This document shows positions 26,766 through 36,018 of a DNA stretch of 36,130 bases, in pieces. The position numbers were made by a program, and so were the translations under genes. The stretch spans positions 1 to 36,130 of the forward strand of contig JAGXLH010000001.1 in assembly GCA_018334795.1 (NCBI GenBank). The letters run 5' to 3'. The DNA is from Thermoplasmatota archaeon. Its GTDB lineage: Archaea; Thermoplasmatota; E2; DHVEG-1. A model generated the notes under the pieces. The model was not told the DNA's origin, made no database searches, and saw only the letters and a list, made by a program, of their open reading frames with translations. Position 1 is the first letter of the stretch. Each line of letters begins with the position of its first letter.

Positions 26766-29306
26766 ATGACTGATGAAAATGTGAATAAACAACGGAATCG
26801 TGCTATTGAATCTGAGATGAAACGAGCATTCATTGATTATTCGATGAGTGTGATTATGAGTCGGGCGCTTCCTGATGTTCGTGATGGTTTGAAACCAGTA
26901 CATCGAAGAGTTTTATATGCAATGCATGACATGGGACTTACATATAATAAATCTCACAAGAAATCTGCTCGTGTTGTTGGTGAAGCTTTGGGTAAATACC
27001 ATCCTCATGGTGATCAGTCTGTTTATGACACCATGGTAAGGATGGCTCAAGATTTTTCGTTACGCTATCAGTTAGTTGATGGTCAGGGTAATTTTGGGAG
27101 TGTTGATGGTGATTCCGCTGCAGCTATGCGTTATACCGAGGCAAGATTAGCTAAGATTTCTCAGTTGATGCTTGAAGATATTAAAAAAGAAACGGTGGAT
27201 TGGGCAGATAATTTTGATGGTTCACTTCAGGAACCTGTGGTGTTACCTGCTAAACTTCCGAATTTACTGATTAATGGATCGTCAGGTATTGCGGTTGGGA
27301 TGGCAACGAATATGCCACCGCATAATCTAAATGAAGTCGTTGATGGAATAGTTAGGATTATTGATGATCCATATTGTTCGATTCCTGATTTGATGGAGGT
27401 TATTAGTGGACCGGATTTTCCAACGGGTGGTATTATTTATGGTAAAGGTGGTATTTTACAAGCGTATACTTCTGGTAAAGGATTGATTAAGCTTCGAGCG
27501 CGGACTCATGTTGAAGAAAAAGATAAGAGAAAAAGAATCATCGTTACTGAGATTCCGTATCAGGTGAACAAATCGAAGTTATTGCAGCATATTGCTGAAC
27601 TGGTGAAACAGAAACGGCTTGAGGGTATTTCTGATCTTCGTGATGAAAGTGATCGGAATGGTATGCGGATTGTTATTGAATTGAAACGTGATGCAATTGA
27701 GGATGTGGTGTTGAATCTGTTGTTTCGGCATACTCAGCTTCAGACTACTTTTGGCATTAATAATTTAGCATTGGTTGATGGTGAACCTAAATTTTTAGGA
27801 TTAAGGGATTTATTGCAGCATTATGTGGATTATCGGGTGGAAGTAATCACTCGTAAAACGATTTATGAATTAAATAAAGCGAAAGCAAGAATGCATATTC
27901 TTGAAGGATTAATGATAGCCTTAGATCATATTGATGCAGTGATTGCACTTATTCGGAATAGTAAGGATGCTGATGAAGCAAAAACGGGGTTGATGGAAGA
28001 ATTTGAATTGTCTGAAAAACAAGCGAAAGCGATTCTTGATATGAGATTGCAGAAGTTAACCGGTCTTGAAATTGAGTCAGTTAAATCTGAATATGAAGAG
28101 GTAAACGCATTAATCGAACAATTAGACTTATTATTGAGTGATAAACAACATATCCTTGATGAAATCAAACGTGAACTTTTAGAGATGAAGGACACTTTTG
28201 GTGATGAACGAAGATCTGATATTGTTGAAGGAGAGATTACGGTTGAAACTGAAGATCTTATTCCAGTGCAAGATGTGATTGTAACCATTACTGATAGTGG
28301 GTATATTAAACGGATTTCTTGTGATACATATCGGGTGCAGCATCGTGGTGGTAAAGGACTTATTGGAATGAAAACCAAGGAGGAAGATGTGGTCGTGGAT
28401 TCGTTTATGACCTCTACTCACGATTACATCATGTTTTTTACGAATCATGGAAAAGCATTTTGGTTGAAAGGATATAAGATTCCTGAAGGTAGCCGCCATT
28501 CTAAAGGTAAAGCTATTGTGAATTTGTTACCACGGCTTGATAAAGATGAATTCGTGCAAACCGCTATTCCAATTCATGAGTTTGATGATGATCATTTCTT
28601 AGTGTTTTCAACAAAGAAAGGACTGATTAAGAAAACAGTGCTTTCTGCCTATCAGAATGTGCGAGTGAATGGTATTAGGGCAGTGAAATTAGAAGATGAT
28701 GATGAACTTGTTGGTACTCGTTTATCTGATGGATCACAAACAATCATGCTTGCAACAGCTAAAGGTCAAGCTTGTCGGTTTGATGAAACTGAGGTGCGAC
28801 CGATGGGACGAGTTACTCGTGGTGTGATCGGGGTTCGTTTGAATCCTAAGGATTATGTTGTTTCTGTAGCAATTGTTGGTGAGGAGGGTGACTTGTTGAC
28901 CATTACCGAGAATGGTTTTGGGAAACGTACTCTTATTTCAGAGTATCGAAAAACCCATCGTGGTGGTAAGGGAGTGCGCACGATTATTACCAATGAACGA
29001 AATGGTCATGTAATCTTTGTTCGTGAACTTACAGATGAAGATGAGATTATGTTGACCAGTAGGGATGGTATGGTGGTTCGTATTCCTGTTAAAGATATTC
29101 GCAGACAGGGTCGTAATACGATGGGTGTTAGAGTGATGCGGTTGAACGAGGGTGATTCGGTTGTATCGGTGGCAAAGATGGTTGAATCCTCTGATGAAAA
29201 TGAGGATGAGGGATTTTGTGAACCTGATAGTGAAGATGAAGCGTCTGATGAATCTTCTGTTGAATCTGAAGGATCTGAATCTAGTGAAGAAAAAACAGAT
29301 GAGTAA
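26766..29306 (+). CDS. gyrA: DNA gyrase subunit A
   Basis: The protein has 846 aa. It starts MTDENVNKQRNRAIESEMKR; GGTGGT lies about 8 nt ahead of the ATG. The breakage-reunion domain has the catalytic tyrosine Tyr123 in AAMRYTEARL and the quinolone-region segment HPHGDQSVYDTMVRMAQ, with Gln84 where E. coli has Ser83. A coiled-coil tower follows (about 370-480). The C-terminal beta-pinwheel carries the GyrA box as QHRGGKG (525-531) and a second degenerate box THRGGKG (730-736), marking a true gyrase rather than Topo IV. The last 45 residues are an acidic Ser/Glu/Asp tail. It partners the GyrB encoded just upstream to wrap, cut and pass DNA. The operon ends in a hairpin terminator overlapping the stop codon. 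Confidence 0.97.
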   Translation: MTDENVNKQRNRAIESEMKRAFIDYSMSVIMSRALPDVRDGLKPVHRRVLYAMHDMGLTYNKSHKKSARVVGEALGKYHPHGDQSVYDTMVRMAQDFSLRYQLVDGQGNFGSVDGDSAAAMRYTEARLAKISQLMLEDIKKETVDWADNFDGSLQEPVVLPAKLPNLLINGSSGIAVGMATNMPPHNLNEVVDGIVRIIDDPYCSIPDLMEVISGPDFPTGGIIYGKGGILQAYTSGKGLIKLRARTHVEEKDKRKRIIVTEIPYQVNKSKLLQHIAELVKQKRLEGISDLRDESDRNGMRIVIELKRDAIEDVVLNLLFRHTQLQTTFGINNLALVDGEPKFLGLRDLLQHYVDYRVEVITRKTIYELNKAKARMHILEGLMIALDHIDAVIALIRNSKDADEAKTGLMEEFELSEKQAKAILDMRLQKLTGLEIESVKSEYEEVNALIEQLDLLLSDKQHILDEIKRELLEMKDTFGDERRSDIVEGEITVETEDLIPVQDVIVTITDSGYIKRISCDTYRVQHRGGKGLIGMKTKEEDVVVDSFMTSTHDYIMFFTNHGKAFWLKGYKIPEGSRHSKGKAIVNLLPRLDKDEFVQTAIPIHEFDDDHFLVFSTKKGLIKKTVLSAYQNVRVNGIRAVKLEDDDELVGTRLSDGSQTIMLATAKGQACRFDETEVRPMGRVTRGVIGVRLNPKDYVVSVAIVGEEGDLLTITENGFGKRTLISEYRKTHRGGKGVRTIITNERNGHVIFVRELTDEDEIMLTSRDGMVVRIPVKDIRRQGRNTMGVRVMRLNEGDSVVSVAKMVESSDENEDEGFCEPDSEDEASDESSVESEGSESSEEKTDE

Positions 29307-29339
29307 AAATAGTTTTACTCATTTTTTATTATTTTTTTT
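29299..29339 (+). terminator. Hairpin plus T-tract terminator of gyrBA, overlapping the stop codon
   Basis: ATGAGTAAAA (29299-29308) and TTTTACTCAT (29313-29322) form a perfect 10-bp stem with loop ATAG, followed by ATTTTTTATTATTTTTTTT-like T-runs to 29339. The gyrA stop TAA (29304-29306) lies inside the stem. The convergent C25 gene ends at 29338, so this short region serves both. Confidence 0.7.
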
Positions 29340-32151
29340 AGTTTAGTGGTTGATATGGATTGAATGCTGGATCGCCGTAAAGAGTGAATTCATGGACTGC
29401 GACGTATTTTTTGGCTAGTGCACGGGTTTCTTCAAAAATCTGAGGTTGTGGTTCTTGATTTTGTGATGACGGTTCGATGAAGTCGGGTATTGCTGAACTC
29501 ATAAGTGGTGGTGTCCAGTAAAACGTGGAATTTGCATCTTTAGGAAGATATTGGTTTTTTGCATCTCTTAAGGCCCTACCGGTTGTTGAATCATCACGAA
29601 TGAGACTAATAATGAAATCTTCTCCGAGAACGGCACCAAAATGAAAATCAGGATACTCATTTTTAACCAAATAGTTAAAGGTTGCTTTTAATAAGCCTAA
29701 GGTTCCAATTCCCCATCCACCTGGAAATGGTCGTGGATCTAGATATCCTGGATCTGCAGTAACCCGAGTTGCTCCAACATAAGCATTTATTCCAGCATGA
29801 AGAAATGTTTGTGAAATAGTGTTTTCTGGTTCTAATCCATCTGTTCTTCCAGTGATACAACTTACCACAAACATAACTGATGGCCCGTATTCCATATCAT
29901 GTACTGATCGGATGTCAAATGCTCCTTTTGCATTCAATCCACTTCCAAGTGGTGGAAAGATTCGGGCTAGTGGGGAGATCAATGGTATTCCCCGTGCATC
30001 CACAAGAATATCTCCGTGTTCGAAAAGATTAAATGAACCGTGAGCAAACGTAAATATGAGATTACTGTTGATATGGTCTTCTGCTCCCGTAACTTTTGTA
30101 TCTGAAGAAAGAAATGAAACCATTTTACTTGGAAATAAGATTCTATTAAGAAGTCCCGTTTGTTCGATGAGATCAATATCTTCTTTTGAAAATCCTTCTC
30201 GTTGAGATGCTGCTAAAAAGGTTCCCTTTACCTCCATAAAACCAGTTTCTAACGTATCCTGAAGGCGTAAGTTAATAAATGTGCTTTCACCAGTAGGGAA
30301 TTTTGTTGGTTCTCCTCTACCACCATACAAAAGATGGCTAAGTCGAGTGAGTACTGGTAAGTTTTGGAATTCAAGGCCACAACCTGTTGAAACTAATGCA
30401 TTATCTTTCCAATCATCATATCCTTTTAGTAACGTATCGTAAAACACAGTTCGTGCGATCAGAGCACTAGCATCCTGAACATCATACCCAGTTACTCTTC
30501 CTATGATGTTTTCTTGGTATGGCCAGTAACTATAAGAATTATTTTCAATGTCATCTGGTTTAGGATCGATATCTGCATAAATGAAATCACTGGGAAGCGC
30601 AAAACCGCTCATATATGCCGCATTGTTATCTGGCATTCCATCAGGGTTTTTGTAGTAATACATGGGTATCATGGTAGGATCGGCAGTGATTGCTATGTTA
30701 ATTGGATTTTTTTTGTAATGATTTCGTAGTTGCTGAAGGGAACTTATAGGTATATCTGCAAGTATTGCTAACAGTTGATTTACTTCTTCATGGATTTGTA
30801 ATGTGTGCTGGTTGGCCGTTTCAATTAATTGCGGATTAGATCCAGGTTGCGTAATCCCTGGGCATTGCTCACCATTGTTAAGAACATCATCATCTGCAGC
30901 GAATGCATATTCTGGTTTTGCAAGAATAATTCCTTGATGATACGCGGTTAAATAAGGAGCAATCATTGATAGTTTATCCATCAATGGAACTATCGGGTTG
31001 TCAAGTTTTTCAACAGTGATTTCTAGATCATAGGATCCTGATTGTGCTCCAAACCATTTTCCAAAAAGTTGAACTTGGTATTCACCAGGTTTATTATAAA
31101 TCGTGGTTTCAAAATGAATTTGATCCTGAATGATATCTCCTTGATTATTTCGAACAGGAATTCCGCCCATTGTTCCATCATACAGATAATTGATTCCTTC
31201 TGGACTTTTCATTAGAAAAACAATTTCATCTCCTAACTCACTTACATATTCTGAATTTTTGTTTTCAATGGTAATACTTACTTGAGCATATTTATAATTC
31301 GATGGAATGGTGAATGGATGAGTTGCTGCATTTCCTTTGGTTATCATACCAATAAGTTGAGATGGTAAAAATGCAGTTGATCCAACAGTTCCACTATAAG
31401 AATACTCAGTTGAATCAAGAACAGTTGGTTTGGTTACATCCAATGGATTTGCTAGGGTTAGATATTCAATTGGTTGGTTAAACGTCTGTTCATGAACTAT
31501 GATGAGTTCTTGATGAATATCCTCCATGGTGTTAAGAAGGCTTGTAGAAACATTAAATGAGGGATCTATGTTGAGATCTCCACAAACATATATTTTGTTT
31601 GTTTCTAATTCTGTTAACACATTTTTAATTTCGGAATCAAAAGAAGAAGTGATAAGAATTGGAATGTTTAAATACGAAGCAATTGGGGTGGCTAAAACTC
31701 CTAGATTATAGCCTTGTTGATCTTGTTTGATTATCATAACTGTTGGACTTGTTTCCCAAAATGTTTCAGCAACAAATAATGATGCATCTTTTGCAGAGAA
31801 CACATTTCCAATCACTAAATCCGTAAGAATTCCTAGTTCTCCCTCTGTTCTCAGAATAGTAGACGAAGGATTGGTGAAATTTTTCACATAAAAAGGTATC
31901 ACATTTTGTTGGCCGCTAGCATCATAATGAACAGCTAATGGGGTTGCAAGAAGTGCGTAAAAGGGATTTGCATCTGAAACGGTAACTGCTGTTGGTCTTG
32001 TTGCACTGATAACTGAAGGAATCGGATCAGTAAACACTGGTGCTATATTTTCATTTTGTTCAGCTAATCCTGCAAACGTGGCAAATCCAAGTGAGGAGAT
32101 AACAAGAACAAGGCTTAATACACTATTGAAAAGTTTTTGCCGGTTTTTCAT
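29338..32151 (-). CDS. Secreted gingipain-like (C25 family) cysteine peptidase, paralog 1
   Basis: The protein has 937 aa. Signal peptide: KNRQK, then SVLSLVLVISSLGFATFAGLA. N-terminal region (about 60-240): YNLGVLATPIASYLNIPILI, then NKIYVCGD, resembling cell-wall-binding repeat 2 (CWB2) modules. Middle (about 270-380): a beta-sandwich ending GSYDLEITVEKLDN, like a convertase-P or Ig-type domain. C-terminal half: caspase/gingipain fold with likely catalytic His704 in TFAHGS and Cys765 in FVVSCITGR; it ends EFTLYGDPAFNPY, as C25 peptidases do. Predicted to cleave extracellular proteins or the cell's own surface proteins. No C-terminal anchor or sorting signal. Own TATA box upstream; convergent with gyrA. 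The upstream gene (32238-35072) is its close paralog. Catalytic assignment is by motif only. Confidence 0.78.
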   Translation of the reverse strand: MKNRQKLFNSVLSLVLVISSLGFATFAGLAEQNENIAPVFTDPIPSVISATRPTAVTVSDANPFYALLATPLAVHYDASGQQNVIPFYVKNFTNPSSTILRTEGELGILTDLVIGNVFSAKDASLFVAETFWETSPTVMIIKQDQQGYNLGVLATPIASYLNIPILITSSFDSEIKNVLTELETNKIYVCGDLNIDPSFNVSTSLLNTMEDIHQELIIVHEQTFNQPIEYLTLANPLDVTKPTVLDSTEYSYSGTVGSTAFLPSQLIGMITKGNAATHPFTIPSNYKYAQVSITIENKNSEYVSELGDEIVFLMKSPEGINYLYDGTMGGIPVRNNQGDIIQDQIHFETTIYNKPGEYQVQLFGKWFGAQSGSYDLEITVEKLDNPIVPLMDKLSMIAPYLTAYHQGIILAKPEYAFAADDDVLNNGEQCPGITQPGSNPQLIETANQHTLQIHEEVNQLLAILADIPISSLQQLRNHYKKNPINIAITADPTMIPMYYYKNPDGMPDNNAAYMSGFALPSDFIYADIDPKPDDIENNSYSYWPYQENIIGRVTGYDVQDASALIARTVFYDTLLKGYDDWKDNALVSTGCGLEFQNLPVLTRLSHLLYGGRGEPTKFPTGESTFINLRLQDTLETGFMEVKGTFLAASQREGFSKEDIDLIEQTGLLNRILFPSKMVSFLSSDTKVTGAEDHINSNLIFTFAHGSFNLFEHGDILVDARGIPLISPLARIFPPLGSGLNAKGAFDIRSVHDMEYGPSVMFVVSCITGRTDGLEPENTISQTFLHAGINAYVGATRVTADPGYLDPRPFPGGWGIGTLGLLKATFNYLVKNEYPDFHFGAVLGEDFIISLIRDDSTTGRALRDAKNQYLPKDANSTFYWTPPLMSSAIPDFIEPSSQNQEPQPQIFEETRALAKKYVAVHEFTLYGDPAFNPYQPLN

Positions 32152-32190
32152 AACGGTTCACAATCACTAATAATATTATAATCTATTATT

Positions 32191-32198
32191 TATTTAAA
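32191..32198 (-). promoter_or_regulatory. TATA box of C25 paralog 1
   Basis: TTTAAATA on the minus strand, about 40 nt before the ATG at 32151, in the 86-nt gap between the two paralogs. It indicates separate transcription rather than read-through alone. Confidence 0.5.
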
Positions 32199-32237
32199 AG
32201 TTATGAATGGTAGGAAAAAAGAGTAACAAAAAAATGA

Positions 32238-35072
32238 TTAAGAAAATTGATTCGCTGGTTCATACGGATTAAAAGCAGGATCCCCAAACACATTATATTC
32301 TAACTGACACGTATATTTCTTTTCCATACGAGTAAGATCACCATTGGAAGAAGATCTCATGTTATCTAAAAGAAAATCTAAATCTTGTTGAGTGTTAAGT
32401 TGTAATGATAATGGTGGCGTCCAGAAAAACTCTGAATCAGCATCATCCATGAATTGATTTCTAGCATTACGAAACGCAGTTCCAACATCTACATCGTCCT
32501 TAGTCAAATCCGTAAACATATCTGACGCGATTAATCCTGAGAAATGAGGCTCTTGTAAATCTGGGTTTCTTGTGGTTTTCCATAATTCAATTAAGCCTAA
32601 TCCCTTTGGTCTTGCACGAGCATCAAGATAACCTGGACCTGGGGAACCTCTAGATGACGCAATAAATGAATTTACTCCCGCATGTAAATATGCTTGACTT
32701 GTCGTACTTTTTGCAGGAAATCCATCAATACGACCAATATAACAACTCTCAACGAATACAACAGAGGGACCCATATCCATATTTTCAACATATCTTACGT
32801 TATATCCACCGACATTTCCAAGCCCTGATGACAACTGCGGAGCAATAGCAAAGAAAAATCGGTTAATAAGATTTCGAACGATAACTGGACGAGATCCTAT
32901 TGAATTCGTTTGCACGTCTCCATGGGAATAGCCCATTGGTTGACCGTGACCAAATGAGAATATATAATTACTATTCATTTGATCTTCTCCACCCGTGATA
33001 TCATCAGCTCCAACAATTAATTTTGCTCTTGGTTTTGGGAATAATAAAAAGTTTAAAACGCCTAATCGATTAATTTCATTGATGACTTCATCAGATAATC
33101 CTTTTCTCATTGATTTAGCATTTTCAGTTGAAATGATATTGAAATCTCCAGGTTCTAAATGTTCTTGGATAATTAGATTTTGGAAATGAGCTTCACCAGT
33201 TGGCCACTTAAATGTTAAATCATGAGCTCCAAGTATTTTTCTTAAAAAATCAATCCCAGGCACTCGTTGAAAATCAGTTCCACTCCCAGTTTGAACAACC
33301 GCAGTATTCTTCCAGTCATCAAGAGATTCTACCACGTGTTCATAAAAAACTGTTCGTGCCACAAGTGCACTTGCATCTTGAGCATCCCAACCAGTAATCC
33401 TTCCTACAATGTTTTCTTGATGAGGATATTTTTCATCATAAGTTGATAAAAATTTATCCTTTGGATGAATGGATAGTTTATCATCCCGAGGTACTGGATC
33501 TATATTTCCATAAATGAAATCACTGGCTACATCCCATCCGTATTGAATGGTACATGCATCTGGTGTATCGTAATAATAATATTGTGGGATCATCCGTGCA
33601 TCACCGACTAAGGTGATGTACACCGGATTTTTATCATAGGACTGTTTCAAAAATTCAAGGTCATCTTCAGTTGTAATATTGAGTTGTCGAATTGATGCAA
33701 GAAGTTCATTTATTGATTCATGGATTCTAAAGGTATGTTCATTAGATTCATCAATCAACTCGGGATTTGATGCAGGGAACACAACTCCAGGATTTGGATT
33801 TTCAACAATTTGTTCATCACCTACAAAAGTAAAATCTGGATTTGCAAAAAGAATTCCTTTATGATATGCGGTTAAATAAGGAGCTATTGAAGAAAGTCCA
33901 GGCATATTTGGATAAATTGCACTTTCCATATGATCAACGGTGATATCAACTTCATAATCACCTTCTTTAGATGTGAGATATTGTCCAAATAGATTCAAAG
34001 AATATGTTCCAGGTTTATCATAAATAGTTGTTTCCCATGTGATTTGATCAGAAACAATATTTCCAGATGAATCTCGTTTTGGTATGCCTCCCACCGTAAA
34101 GGTTAGACCTAAATTGGTTCCATCTGGATCATAGAACATGGATTGGAGTTGACTACCGGTTTCATCAATATCTTCATCAACCAGATTTTCAGTATGAATG
34201 GTTACTCTTGAATACGTATAATCCTTAGGTATATCAAATTCATGTGATACTTGAAAGGGAGCGCCAATAGGCATATTAACTATATTTGTTGGTGTAAAAG
34301 AATTTGAACTAAGACTTCCTTCAAAATGATATTTAGTAGAATTAATAACTTTTGGTTCAAGGATATCAGATGGATTGGTAAGTGTAATGTACTCAATGTT
34401 TTGAAAACGATGTTTTACAATTAATCTGGTAAGATCTAATATATCTTCTGGCGATTCAAGATTGATTATTTGTTTTCCATATCCACCAATATCACCACAA
34501 GTAAAAATGTAATTTGTATCTAATTTTTTTAATGTTGATTGTACATCTTGATCCATTTCATCAGTAACAATAATTGGAATTCGTAAATACGTAGCAATAG
34601 GTGTTGCTGCGACACCAAGATTATACCCAGTTTGATTATTTTCTATAACAAGGGCAGCTTCACTTTGTTTCCAATAAGTCTCAGCAAGTTCCAATGATAT
34701 ATCTGTCACAGTTTTTGTTTGAGAACAGCCAATGGTGAGATCAGCTGGCATGCCAATCATTGATTCTGCTCTAGTAACTGCTCTTGAAGGATCTTCAAAG
34801 TTTTCAATAAATAATGGGACGATATGTTGTTTTGCATCATCAGTATAATGAACCGCTAGTGGGGTTGCCATAAGTGCAAAATATGGATTTTCATCTGATA
34901 CTTTGATAGCGGATGGAAGTGTGTCCTTGAATGTACCAGTAAAGGTAACGATGTCATCGGTCGTTGGAGTTCTAGACGTTACTTGACTAGTATCAAAAGT
35001 GGATATTCCAACGATTGCTACACCCAATATTACAAGACCTAAAATAATAATTAATTTGTCATTTTTATTCAT
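32238..35072 (-). CDS. Secreted or membrane-anchored gingipain-like (C25 family) cysteine peptidase, paralog 2
   Basis: The protein has 944 aa from ATG 35072; an upstream TTG at 35090 is less likely. The N-terminus has a hydrophobic helix (LIIILGLVILGVAIVGIST) without a clear cleavage site, so it may be a signal peptide or an anchor. Layout matches paralog 1: ALMATPLAVHYTDD and YNLGVAATPIATYLRIPIIV with YIFTCGD (CWB2-like); a beta-sandwich with YEVDITVDHME; then the caspase-like domain with likely catalytic His709 (SFGHGQ) and Cys777 (VESCYIGR), ending EYNVFGDPAFNPY. Between the catalytic residues and the start of the domain both paralogs share PHQENIVGRITG and ASALVARTVFYE. Identity is clearly high along the full length, so they arose by tandem duplication. 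Likely extracellular protein processing; substrate unknown. Confidence 0.78.
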   Translation of the reverse strand: MNKNDKLIIILGLVILGVAIVGISTFDTSQVTSRTPTTDDIVTFTGTFKDTLPSAIKVSDENPYFALMATPLAVHYTDDAKQHIVPLFIENFEDPSRAVTRAESMIGMPADLTIGCSQTKTVTDISLELAETYWKQSEAALVIENNQTGYNLGVAATPIATYLRIPIIVTDEMDQDVQSTLKKLDTNYIFTCGDIGGYGKQIINLESPEDILDLTRLIVKHRFQNIEYITLTNPSDILEPKVINSTKYHFEGSLSSNSFTPTNIVNMPIGAPFQVSHEFDIPKDYTYSRVTIHTENLVDEDIDETGSQLQSMFYDPDGTNLGLTFTVGGIPKRDSSGNIVSDQITWETTIYDKPGTYSLNLFGQYLTSKEGDYEVDITVDHMESAIYPNMPGLSSIAPYLTAYHKGILFANPDFTFVGDEQIVENPNPGVVFPASNPELIDESNEHTFRIHESINELLASIRQLNITTEDDLEFLKQSYDKNPVYITLVGDARMIPQYYYYDTPDACTIQYGWDVASDFIYGNIDPVPRDDKLSIHPKDKFLSTYDEKYPHQENIVGRITGWDAQDASALVARTVFYEHVVESLDDWKNTAVVQTGSGTDFQRVPGIDFLRKILGAHDLTFKWPTGEAHFQNLIIQEHLEPGDFNIISTENAKSMRKGLSDEVINEINRLGVLNFLLFPKPRAKLIVGADDITGGEDQMNSNYIFSFGHGQPMGYSHGDVQTNSIGSRPVIVRNLINRFFFAIAPQLSSGLGNVGGYNVRYVENMDMGPSVVFVESCYIGRIDGFPAKSTTSQAYLHAGVNSFIASSRGSPGPGYLDARARPKGLGLIELWKTTRNPDLQEPHFSGLIASDMFTDLTKDDVDVGTAFRNARNQFMDDADSEFFWTPPLSLQLNTQQDLDFLLDNMRSSSNGDLTRMEKKYTCQLEYNVFGDPAFNPYEPANQFS

Positions 35073-35119
35073 ACTTTGAGGTTCCCCCAAATGAACAATA
35101 AGATTGTGATAACTCTGTA

Positions 35120-35127
35120 TATTTATA
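35120..35127 (-). promoter_or_regulatory. TATA box of C25 paralog 2
   Basis: TATAAATA on the minus strand, about 48 nt before the ATG at 35072; GGGGGAA lies about 10 nt before the ATG as a weak ribosome site. The 251-nt gap 35073-35323 is a divergent promoter region with no ORF. Confidence 0.45.
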
Positions 35128-35274
35128 TTACTCTATATAATGTTTTTCATTAGATAATTTTAAGGAATATTATTTATTATTTACATCTTTTTATTTTTTA
35201 TGTGTGCTACACAAAAGTAAGCATATTTAAGCATCAATTTTATTATTTAAGAGCATCATCATGCTGTTCAATAC

Positions 35275-35283
35275 ATTTAAAAA
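35275..35283 (+). promoter_or_regulatory. TATA-like box of the prefoldin gene
   Basis: ATTTAAAAA lies about 41 nt before the ATG at 35324, with AGGTGA (35311-35316) as ribosome site. A second candidate, CATATTTAAG at 35223-35232, is farther away. Confidence 0.4.
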
Positions 35284-35323
35284 CCCTTTGGATTATTATG
35301 GCTAACGCTTAGGTGAAAGTATT

Positions 35324-35692
35324 ATGGCTAAAGGAGAAATGTCTCAACAAGTTCAAGATCAAATGGGTAGACTTCAACAATTACAAAATCAATTGCAAGT
35401 CATTCAACAACAACGCGTTCAAGTGGATCAACGATTAAAGGAAATCGAAGAAGCATTAGAAGAACTAGAGAATGCTACTGACAAAACCCCTATCTTCAAA
35501 AGCGTTGGTTCGGTATTAATCAAATCAGATGGAAAAAAGAAAATAGTTGAAGAATTAACTGAAAATAAGGAATCACTTGACATTAGAAGGAATTCTTTGC
35601 ATAAACAGGAAGGTCAGACACGTGAAAAAATTAATGAATTGCAAAGCAAGGTTCAAAATGCATTGGGCATGTCAAGCGGAGATAATGCATAA
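35324..35692 (+). CDS. pfdB: Prefoldin subunit beta
   Basis: The protein has 122 aa, the standard size. Two long coiled-coil helices (about residues 5-48 and 78-113) flank a beta-hairpin segment with DKTPIFKSVGSVLIKSDGKK, the archaeal prefoldin beta signature. In the jellyfish-shaped alpha2-beta4 complex the coiled-coil tips hold unfolded proteins and pass them to the thermosome. ATG supported by AGGTGA 7-8 nt ahead. A small membrane protein gene follows 43 nt later, and a cis-prenyltransferase gene lies convergent beyond it. Confidence 0.95.
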   Translation: MAKGEMSQQVQDQMGRLQQLQNQLQVIQQQRVQVDQRLKEIEEALEELENATDKTPIFKSVGSVLIKSDGKKKIVEELTENKESLDIRRNSLHKQEGQTREKINELQSKVQNALGMSSGDNA

Positions 35693-35735
35693 ATAATAAA
35701 AAATACTATTAATTTAAGGAGTCATCATTCGTATC

Positions 35736-36002
35736 ATGATTAAAGAAAAACATTTTTCAGCGAAATATGATTTTCATACAGGACTCCTTTCAAAAACTTG
35801 TTTTTTTCTTGGTTTTATCTTATTTTTAATATCTCTAGTTGAGTTCATACTTGAAATCAATATATTATTGGAACCTGGATCGTATTTTGCATTAGGCCTA
35901 CTTTTCGTTGGATTTGGTGGTATTTCATGGTTTTTTCATTCCCAGTTCGCCAAGCTTTCTGAAATTGCTGCTGAAATTGAAAATGAACAACACAAAAAAT
36001 AG
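35736..36002 (+). CDS. Small two-helix membrane protein, unknown
   Basis: The protein has 88 aa. Two hydrophobic helices at about residues 20-41 (TCFFLGFILFLISLVEFIL) and 50-66 (FALGLLFVGFGGISWFF) are joined by a short loop; the C-terminus is a charged helix (KLSEIAAEIENEQHKK). I recognise no family. AAGGAG (35716-35721) lies 14 nt before the ATG. Same strand as pfdB and probably in its transcript; it stops 16 nt short of the end of the convergent prenyltransferase gene. Coding status rests on the clean helix pattern and ribosome site. Confidence 0.6.
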   Translation: MIKEKHFSAKYDFHTGLLSKTCFFLGFILFLISLVEFILEINILLEPGSYFALGLLFVGFGGISWFFHSQFAKLSEIAAEIENEQHKK

Positions 36003-36018
36003 TATTTTTTATTGTTGA

